From contig NZ_CP040872.1 of assembly GCF_006337065.1 (NCBI RefSeq), positions 1,550,001 to 1,614,000 on the forward strand: 64,000 nucleotides of DNA, given 5' to 3'. The notes beneath the pieces were generated by a model, which made no database searches, was not told the origin of the DNA, and was given only the letters and a program-made list of their open reading frames with translations. Below, piece after piece: positions 34,939 through 43,900 of this stretch; position 1 is the stretch's first letter, and the number at the start of each line of letters is the position of its first letter. A program made the translations under genes and the position numbers. The stretch is from Agromyces laixinhei. GTDB lineage: Bacteria; Actinomycetota; Actinomycetes; Actinomycetales; Microbacteriaceae.

Positions 34939-35895
34939 TCAGATGAGGCGCTTCAGCCACGCGGGGATCATCCCGCGGCGGCGGGTGAGGCCGTGCACGG
35001 TGCCCGTGGTGATGGCGAGCACCTGTGCGATGCGTTGCGGCCCGCTCACCATCGACACGATCATGCCGGTCATCTCCCGCCTGAGCACGGAGAGCACCCA
35101 GTGCGGGCGCTTGCCCACGTTGCGGAGGATGAGGTCGATGTTGTTGCGCGCGATGTAGTAGCGGCGGAAGGGGGAGTGGTACTGGTACGTGGCGATGCGA
35201 CCCGACGGGCGATGACGCAGCGGGAATCCGAACGGGCGAAGGTCGGCCCGACGGCCGATCGAGTGACGGATGTCGGTGCCCTTCGCCACGGCGATCCTGA
35301 AGCCGTGGTCGCGCACCCGCAGGCAGAATTCGGTGTCGACGCAGTCGATCACGAGACGCTCGTCGAAGAGCCCGGCGGTCTCCAGACATTCGCGGCCGAT
35401 CACGAACCCCGTCTGGATGGCCTCGGGCACGAGCCCGAACCCCTCGGGTGACATCCACGTCGGAAGGGCGGGGGCGCCGTTCACCGCATCGACGCAGACG
35501 ATGCCGACCCGAGTGACCGGGTTCGCCCTGGCGAAGACCCCGAGGGCGGTCTGCACGTAGTCGGCGGGCAGGTACGTGTCTTGATCGAGGTTGAGCACGT
35601 AGTCGGCCCCGCGCTCGAGCGCCGCGCGAACGCCCACGTTCAGCGCCGCAGCGATGCCCGAGTTGTGCTCGAGCCGCAGCACCGTGGCACCGAGGGCATC
35701 GGCCTCGGTGAGCACGGCGTCGGCCGACGCACCCGACCCGTCATCGACCAGGATGACGCGATCGACCTGCTCGGCGAGCGCCTGCAACCGCCGGATGACT
35801 CCGTCATCGGGATGGAAGATGGGAACGACGGCGACGACGCGCTCGGCGGGCGCGCCGTCGGGCGACGCGTTCTCAGGCGGTGTCGTCGAGGGCAT
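34939..35895 (-). CDS. Glycosyltransferase family 2, RfbF-like rhamnosyltransferase
   Basis: 318 residues. AVVPIFHPDDGVIRRLQAL, VDRVILVDDGSG, RLEHNSGIAAALNVGVRAAL and the metal site NLDQDTYLPADYV fit the RfbF/WchF-type rhamnosyltransferases. A second conserved block, DTEFCLRVRDHGFRIAVAKG, precedes a C-terminal helical region that may lie on the membrane. ATG start. Divergent from the small coiled-coil gene, with only 41 bases between, so promoters of both genes overlap. Confidence 0.9.
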   Translation of the reverse strand: MPSTTPPENASPDGAPAERVVAVVPIFHPDDGVIRRLQALAEQVDRVILVDDGSGASADAVLTEADALGATVLRLEHNSGIAAALNVGVRAALERGADYVLNLDQDTYLPADYVQTALGVFARANPVTRVGIVCVDAVNGAPALPTWMSPEGFGLVPEAIQTGFVIGRECLETAGLFDERLVIDCVDTEFCLRVRDHGFRIAVAKGTDIRHSIGRRADLRPFGFPLRHRPSGRIATYQYHSPFRRYYIARNNIDLILRNVGKRPHWVLSVLRREMTGMIVSMVSGPQRIAQVLAITTGTVHGLTRRRGMIPAWLKRLI

Positions 35896-35936
35896 TAGGC
35901 TAGTGTACGACCGCCAAGGGAAGGACGAGAGCGACT

Positions 35937-36221
35937 GTGACCACCGCCCCGAGCACCGGCTGGCCGGACTCCCGGCCCGATGCCCGCGTGAGTTCAGAAG
36001 TACGACTCGCGGAGGAGCGTCTCGCCCTCACCGACCGAATCATCGGGCTCGAGGAGCAGGTGCACGAACTGCAGTCGGCCAGCCGACTCTCACCGACCGA
36101 GACGATGGTGGTCGAAGCGAAGCTTGCGGGCATGCAATCGTCGCTCACCTGGCGCGCAGGTCGCGTCGTGACCCTCCCCGTCAGGGTCATCCGCGTCATC
36201 AAGCGCAGAGTCCTCGGATGA
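35937..36221 (+). CDS. Small coiled-coil protein with basic amphipathic tail
   Basis: 94-residue protein of unknown function, translationally coupled (4-base overlap) to the next glycosyltransferase. Residues 18-50 (EVRLAEERLALTDRIIGLEE and on) form a probable coiled coil. The tail SSLTWRAGRVVTLPVRVIRV then IKRRVLG is basic and amphipathic. A similar coil plus SWR-I/A tail ends the methyltransferase at 50744-51688, and such tails are common at the C-termini of polysaccharide glycosyltransferases. It may tether or measure chain length for the neighbouring enzyme. The GTG start is supported mainly by the coupling. Confidence 0.75.
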   Translation: MTTAPSTGWPDSRPDARVSSEVRLAEERLALTDRIIGLEEQVHELQSASRLSPTETMVVEAKLAGMQSSLTWRAGRVVTLPVRVIRVIKRRVLG

Positions 36222-37732
36222 GTGTCTCCGATGCGGCGCTCGCGGCGCGGGTTGAGGCATGGATCGATTCCGCGGGCTGCTCCGTCGGCGATGTCATGCG
36301 CATCACCCGCGCGGTGCTCGAGGCGGGATTCGCCCCCGCCGGCGTGAAGGTGATGGTCGAGCATCCGGCCGGCGACGACGCATCCGAGCTGATCCGTGAA
36401 GTCGAATCGGTCGGTGTCGGCGTCCTTGCCGAGGAGGCCGCTGAGCTCAATGGCCGGCTGTCTACGACCGGCGCTGAGTTGCTCTTCCTGATTCGCAAGG
36501 GCTTCGTCGAGGCAGACCTCCTTCCGAAGGCCGTTGGCTTCCTCGATCGGTTCTCCGCCGTCGACGTTGCCTACGGAGACTCGGTGACCGTCAATGGGCT
36601 CCCTCGCCTCAGACCCCCGTTCTCGCCGATGCGACTGCGCACCAATGACTACCTCGGCCCCGTGGTGGCCGCACGCGTCAGCGCGCTGCGGCGGCTCGGC
36701 GGGTTCCGGCCCGAGGCGCGTCGCGCCCACGTGCTCGATCTCGTGCTGCGCGCCCACGCCGAGGGCCTCGTCGTCGCGCTCGACCCGCAGATCATGGCGA
36801 CGGAGCAACTGACCCGGGACGACTTCGCAGAGACGTCACCGTCGCAGGCCGCCGTGGTCGCCGCCCACCTCGAGCGCATCGGGGTTCGTGCCTCGATCGA
36901 GGCGTTGGAGCCGTTCGTCCGGCGGGTGCGCTACGAGATCGAGGGCGACCCACTGGTCTCGATCGTCATTCCGACCCGCGGGAGCAGTGCCACGATCGCC
37001 GGAAGAGACCGGGTACTGGTCGTCGAGGCGATTCGCGGCATCATCGAGCGATCGACGTACCGCAACGTCGAGTTCGTGGTGGTGGCCGATGCCGAGACAC
37101 CCCCCGAAACGGTCGAAGCGCTGGAGGAACTCTGCGGCGACCGGCTTCGCATGGCGCTGTGGGACGCACCGTTCAACTTCAGCGCAAAGATGAACCGGGG
37201 TGCCGCTGTTGCTCGCGGCGACTATCTGCTGCTGCTGAACGACGATGTCGAGGTGGTCACCGACGATTGGATCGAGTCCATGCTCGGCCTGGCGCAGCAG
37301 GAGGGCGTCGGCATCGTCGGAGCCCAACTGTACTTCGAAGACAGCACCGTGCAGCACGCCGGCCAGATCTACACCGGGGGAGTCGCCGGGCACGCCGCAT
37401 TCGGGTGGGTCGGCGGTCGAGACGACTCCATCAAGTCGATGAACACCGACCATGAGGTCTCCGGCGTCACTGCCGCGTGCGCACTCATGGCTCGCGAACT
37501 CTACTTCGAAGTCGGCGGATTCACCCTCGCGCTTCCCGGAAACTACAACGACGTCGACCTGAACCTGAAGATCCGCGCGACCGGACGATCCGCGGTATTC
37601 AGCCCGTGGGCGCGGCTGTACCACTTCGAGTCGAAGTCCCGTGATCCGCGTATTCTCGAGAGCGACCTCACCACCCTGCAGGGGCGCTGGGCCCGGCGCA
37701 TGCAGGTGGAGCTCTACTCGCGCATGCTCTGA
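36218..37732 (+). CDS. Glycosyltransferase with degenerate N-terminal and intact C-terminal GT2 module
   Basis: 504 residues. The C-terminal half is a normal GT2 domain: PLVSIVIPTRGSSATIAGRD near residue 245, FNFSAKMNRGAAVARGDYLL, the metal site LLNDDVEVV, and GFTLALPGNYNDVDLNLKIR. Residues 1-230 look like the remnant of another GT-A domain: they keep RPPFSPMRLRTNDYLGP and RLGGFRPEARRAHVLDLVLR but lack a DxD. Polysaccharide polymerases often carry such tandem modules. It is coupled to the small coiled-coil gene upstream. Confidence 0.88.
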   Translation: MSVSDAALAARVEAWIDSAGCSVGDVMRITRAVLEAGFAPAGVKVMVEHPAGDDASELIREVESVGVGVLAEEAAELNGRLSTTGAELLFLIRKGFVEADLLPKAVGFLDRFSAVDVAYGDSVTVNGLPRLRPPFSPMRLRTNDYLGPVVAARVSALRRLGGFRPEARRAHVLDLVLRAHAEGLVVALDPQIMATEQLTRDDFAETSPSQAAVVAAHLERIGVRASIEALEPFVRRVRYEIEGDPLVSIVIPTRGSSATIAGRDRVLVVEAIRGIIERSTYRNVEFVVVADAETPPETVEALEELCGDRLRMALWDAPFNFSAKMNRGAAVARGDYLLLLNDDVEVVTDDWIESMLGLAQQEGVGIVGAQLYFEDSTVQHAGQIYTGGVAGHAAFGWVGGRDDSIKSMNTDHEVSGVTAACALMARELYFEVGGFTLALPGNYNDVDLNLKIRATGRSAVFSPWARLYHFESKSRDPRILESDLTTLQGRWARRMQVELYSRML

Positions 37733-37949
37733 CGCGCGGCGTTCTCAGACTGCGCGTCTCGACCGGGATGCGATCCCGGTGTAGAGATCAGCATGCCCTT
37801 CGGCGTCTCTTCCGGCGCGAAACGGGGGTCCCTTCCGTCGCGCAATCGTCGTCGGTGACCCCTCGATTTGGGGACTCACCGAGCGGGAGCGCGGTGCATA
37901 GGCTTTCCACGCCCGCAGTGATCTGCGGTACCCGAGAGAAGGCGCACGG

Positions 37950-40900
37950 ATGCATCGTCAGGCACCCTACGGCAGGCATGCCCGATATGCGGCGGCGTGG
38001 CTCGCCGCCTTCCTGATGGTCGTGCCGCTTGCGGTCGTGATGCAGACTGCAGCCCCGGCCAGTGCGATCGACAACGAGATCTCGGCCGAGAACGCCCTGC
38101 CCGGGTCGCCGGCTTCCGAATGGGACGTCAGCGGTGCGGGCGATGAGAGCATTCAGGGGTACGCGACGCAGATCAGCGTGAACCGGAGTGAGACGGTCGA
38201 GTTCAAGATCGACACGGATGCCGCCGACTACGGGATCGACATCTATCGCCTCGGGTGGTACCAGGGCAATGGAGCCCGGAAGGTCGCAACGATCGACACG
38301 GCAGCCACGATCGAGACGCAGCAGCCCGAGTGCGCACTCATCGACGGAACGACCGACGACAATCTCGTGGACTGCGGCAACTGGTCGGTCTCGGCGTCAT
38401 GGAGCGTACCCGGCGACGCGGTGTCCGGCGTCTACATCGCGCGACCGACCCGTGCAGACACGGGCGGCGCGAGCCACATCGTCTTCATCGTGCGCGACGA
38501 CGACGGAAGCTCCGACCTGCTGTTCCAGACGTCCGACACGACGTGGCAGTCGTACAACCCGTACGGCGGTTACAACGCCTACGACACCGGACCCGAAGGC
38601 GTCAACGCGCAGAAGCTCAGCTACAACCGCCCGTTCGCGACGCGCGGCGCAGAACGCGAGAACTGGCTGTTCAACTCCGAGTACCCGATGATCCGCTGGC
38701 TCGAACGCAACGGCTACGACGTCAGTTACACGACCCACCTCGACACCGGCACACGCCCGGAGGAACTCCTCGAGCACGAGGCATTCCTGTCGGTCGGACA
38801 CGATGAGTACTGGTCACAGGAGCAACGAGACGCTGTGGAGGCTGCGCGTGACGCCGGCGTCGACCTCGCATTCTTCAGCGGAAACGAGGTCTACTGGAAG
38901 ATCCGGCTGGAGGATTCCACGCAGGATCCGGCGCCGGACCAGCGAACCCAGGTCATCTACAAGGAGGGCTCCGCGGCACCGCTCGCGCCCGACGAGCACC
39001 GCCGTTGCTACGCCGACTACTCGTGCGACCCCAGCGAGACATGGACGGGTCTGTGGCGAGAATCGCCGCAGTCGTCTGTTGCAGACCCCGTCATCGGCGA
39101 CCCTGAGAACGCGTTGACGGGCCAGATCAGCTGGCGTAGCAACACCGCGGCGATGGAGGTTCCGGGCGAATTCGCAGGGCTGCGGTTCTGGCGGAACACC
39201 GACGTCGCGAATCTCTCCCCGGCCGACGAGGTCACGCTGCCCTATGGCACCATCGGGTACGAGTGGGATCCCGAGCAGGAGCAGTACGCCAACTGGTATC
39301 CACCCGGGCGTGTGCTGCTCTCGACCACGACCATCCAATCGTTCGCCGGCTCGGAACAGCACCACATGAGCCTCTATCGAGCGCCGAGCGGCGCGCTGGT
39401 CTTCGGAGCCGGAACGGTGCAGTGGTCCTGGGGCCTCGACCGCGTGCACGATCACGGCAGCTTCATGGGCGACCCGGGCAACACCGAGAGTCGGACGATG
39501 CAACAGGCGACTGTGAACCTCCTCGCCGACATGGGAGCCCAACCCGCGACGATCCAGTCCGATCTCGTCGCCGCGACGGCATCGACCGACTCCGTCCCGC
39601 CGAGCGTCGCCATCGACTCTTCGGTCGCCAGCGTCACCGGCCCTGGAACACGCACCGTGTCCGGTACGGCCACGGATGAGGGCGGCGTGGTCGGAGCAGT
39701 CGAGGTTTCGACCGACGGCGGGTCGACGTGGCGCCGTGCGACGGGGCTCGAAGAGTGGAGCTACACGTTCTCCGCACCGGCCGGCGCCCCCGCCATCAGG
39801 GTGCGTGCCTCCGACGACAGCGCGAACCTGAGCGGTGTGGTCGGCCTGGGCACCCCCGTGACAGCGTGCCCGACCGGCCTCGCCTGCTCGTCGATCTTCG
39901 CTCAATCCGTTTCCGGTGAACAGAACGCCGACGCGTCCGCAGTGGAACTCGGCGTGAAATTCCGTTCGGATGTCGCTGGACAGGTCGTCGGGATCCGCTT
40001 CTACAAGACGAGCGGCAACTCCGGTGCCCACACCGGCACCCTGTGGTCGGCCACTGGCCAGCCGCTCGCAACGGTGACGTTCGCCGCCGAGTCTGCGACA
40101 GGATGGCAGGAGGCTGCATTCTCGGCTCCGGTCACGATCGAGCCCGGTGCGACCTACGTCGCGTCATATCACACGACAACCGGCCGCTACGCGACCGGAT
40201 CGTCGTTCGCGAACGCCGGTGTCGACCACCCGCCGCTGCATGCGCTCCAGGAGGGGGTCGACGGCTCGAACGGCGTGTACATGTACGGTCCGGGAGGAAT
40301 CTTCCCGGCGAACAGCTGGAACTCGGCGAACTACCTGGTGGATGTGCTCTTCTCTTCCGCCGTGCCGGAAGACGCTGCGCCGCCGACCGTCACCGCCACG
40401 GGGCCGCAGGCCGACAGTTCCGGCGCGAACGTCGCGGCGGACGTCACCGCGATATTCAGCGAGGCGATGGACCCCGCCTCGGTGAGTTCGACCACGTTCC
40501 AGCTCCACGATCCGGCGGGAAGTGTCGTGGGCGCCGTGGTCTCCTACGACGCGCTCAACCGGCGGGCAACGCTCGACCCCGACACCGACCTTGCCGCGGG
40601 TACCAGGTACGTCGCCAGCATCAGGGGTGGTGAGGAAGGTGTGTCGGATGCCGCAGGCAACCGGCTCGCTGCAGACCACGTCTGGGGTTTCCTGACCGGG
40701 GGCGAGAACACCACGGCACCGGTCGTCATCGGAACATCGCCGTCTGCGGACTCGACCGGCGCAGCCCGAGACGCGAACGCGACGGTCACGTTCAGCGAGG
40801 CCATGGATCCCGCCTCGATCAACGCGTCGACGATCGAACTCAGGGACGACGCCGGCAACCTGATCCCGGCGAGCGTCGGATACGATGTCGCCGCCACTTC

Positions 40901-43900
40901 GGCGGTGGTCGACCCGAGCGGGCCGCTCGCGTTCGCCACACGGTACACCGTCACGGTCAAGGGCGGCGCCGGCGGCGTGTCGGACGCTTCCGGTGTGCCG
41001 CTCCAGTCGAACTTCACCGCGGCATTCAGCACCGCCGGCCCCGACACCGCACCCCCGGTGGTGAGCGCGATCTGGCCGACCCGCGATGCGGCGGACTTCG
41101 GCGTCGAGGCGAACCTCTCCGCCATCTTCAGCGAGCCGATGGCACCGGACAGCATCAATGGAAACACCGTTCGACTTCGGGACTCCGCAGGTCGCACGGT
41201 GAATGCCGTCGTCACCTACGACGCCGGAACCAGGTCGGCAGTGATCGATCCCGTCGCCTCGCTGTCCAACAGCGCCGAGTACACCGTCACGCTCCGTGGC
41301 GGCGTGGGAGGCGTGACGGATGCCGCCGGCAACCCCATGGTCGACGAGTACTCCTGGACCTTCGCCACGATCGCCCGTGCCGGAACTCGTGCGAACCCGA
41401 ATATCGGTCCTGGCGGGCCGCTTCTCATCGTCAAGGGCACGAGTCCCTACGGCGCATACCTTCCTGAGATGATCCGCGCTGAGGGTCTCAACCTGTTCAC
41501 CGTGCGCACCACGTCATCGTTCAGCGCGGCCGCGCTGGCGCCGTACGACACACTGGTGCTCGGCGAGACCACGCTGACTCCCGACCAGGTGACCTCGCTG
41601 ACCGACTGGGTGAACGCCGGCGGCAACCTCATCGCGATGCGGCCATCGGGGTCCCTTGCGAATCTTCTCGGACTCGCTCCCACGGGCGGCACCGGGCTCT
41701 CCGAGGGATACCTCAAGGTGGACACTTCGACAGAGCCGGGAAGCGGCATCGTGTCGTCGACGATGCAGATCCACGGCACCGCGGACCTTTACCATCCCAG
41801 CGACGCAGGCACGCACGTTGTGGCTCGCCTGTACAGCACCGCGACGACGGCGACGGAGTTCCCGGCCGTGACGCTCCGCAGCGTCGGCACGGCCGGTGGA
41901 ACGGCATCCGCATTCACCTTCGACCTCGCACGCTCGATCGTCTCCACACGACAGGGCAACCCGGCGTTCGTCGGCCAGGAGCGCGACGGGATCTCGCCGA
42001 TCCGCAGCGACGATCTCTTCTACACCGACTACATCGACCGGTCGAAGGTGGCGGTCCCGCAGGCAGACGAGCAGCAGAGACTCCTGGCCAACCTCGTCAC
42101 CGAGACCACCCGTGATGAGTTCCCTGTTCCCCGATTCTGGTACTTCCCGCGAGGCGAGGTCGCCGCCGTCGTCATGACGGCGGATGAGCACAACGGCGGA
42201 GCAGTCCCCGCTCGGATCGCCAACGAACTCATGCGAAGCCCTGCGGGCTGTTTCGTCGCCAACTGGGGGTGCGTGAGGTCGACGTCGTACCAGTTCATCA
42301 ACTACCCGCAGATCTCGGATGCCCAGGCCAAGACGTACGAGCAACAGGGCTTCGAGTTGGCGCTGCACCCCAACTCCGAGTGCGGCGACCCCGATCGCGC
42401 CGAGTTCGCCGCGATGCTGTCGGAACAGCTTGCAGCCCTCGCCCTGCACTACCCGAGCATCACTTCGCCCAAGACCAGCCGCAACCACTGCGTGTTCTGG
42501 ATCGACTACACGACGGTCGCCGAGGAGGAGGAGAAGGCCGGCATCAACCTCGACACCAATTACTATTACTGGCCGCCTTCGTGGGCGGCAACGCGACCCG
42601 GCATGTTCACCGGCTCGGCGATGGCACAGCGATTCCTCTCGCTCGACGGCCGCCTCATCGACGTCTACCAGGCCGCTACCCAGATGACCGACGAGTCGGG
42701 GCAGGAGTATCCGTCGACAGCAGTCGCGCTCTTGGACGGCGCGATCGAGAAGGGCTACTACGGCGCGTACGTCGCGAACCTGCACACCGACCGCACCGGC
42801 GGCGAGCATGACGCGGTGATCGCGGCCGCGCAGGCGCGGAGCATCCCCGTCATCACAGCCGAGCAATTGCTCGAATGGACTGACGGTCGCAACGCCTCCT
42901 CGTTCAAGAACATCGCCCGAAACGGCGGCGAACTGACGTTCACACTCACTCCGGGCAGCGGGTCCGCCGGGCTTCAGGCGATGCTACCGACCGAGGGCGC
43001 CACCGGAACCCTCCGGTCGGTCTCCCGCGGCGGCACTGAGGTGTCGTTCCAGACGAAGGTGGTGAAGGGCGTCGACTACGCCGTGTTCGCTGCGGTCGAC
43101 GGCAACTACACGGCTCGATACAGTGTCGATTCGACGGCCCCGACAATCAGTTCGGGAACCGCGGTCGCGACCGGTGGCACCACGGCCGATGTCTCGTGGA
43201 CGACCGATGAGCCGGCGTCCCCGCGGGTCGAGTTCGGCACGTCGCCGACCGCGTTGACATCGTCGTCCCAGGCGGCGACGCTTGCCACCTCGCATCGGGT
43301 CCAGCTCACCGGCCTCGCCCCGAACACCACCTACTACTACCGTGTCGTCGCGACCGACGCGTACGGGAACACCGCCGAGTGGCCGGAGACCGGGGAACCG
43401 GCTGCGCGTTTCAGCACGCCGTCGGCTGCCGCCACCGACACGACCGTGTCGCAGTTCGGTGCGGGCTCCCTAGGCACGGGCACGTACCTTGCCGACTCGG
43501 CCGGCGGGGAAGTGCAGCTCGCACCGCTCTTCGGCACCGAGTTCGCAGGATCTGGCGTGCCTGCCGGCTGGTCGACCGGAGGCTGGACCGGCGGGACGAC
43601 GACGTTCTCCGGCGGCACCGCATCGGTCGACGGCTCGTGGCTCCGCACGGATGTTCGTGTCGCCTCCGGCCGTGCCGTCGAGTTCGCCGGAACATTCAGC
43701 GGCGCACCGTACCAGAACGCAGGATTCGGTGTCACGCTCGCCTCCGGCGGTGAGTCATGGGCGATGTTCGGCACGAACGAGACCACCGGGGTGCTGCAGG
43801 CGCGCACCCGCAACGCCGGGGGGGCGGTGATCGACGTCGCACTCGGGTCCCAGTACACGGGCTCCGAGCACGTGTTCCGGATCGAGTGGGATTCGTCGGT

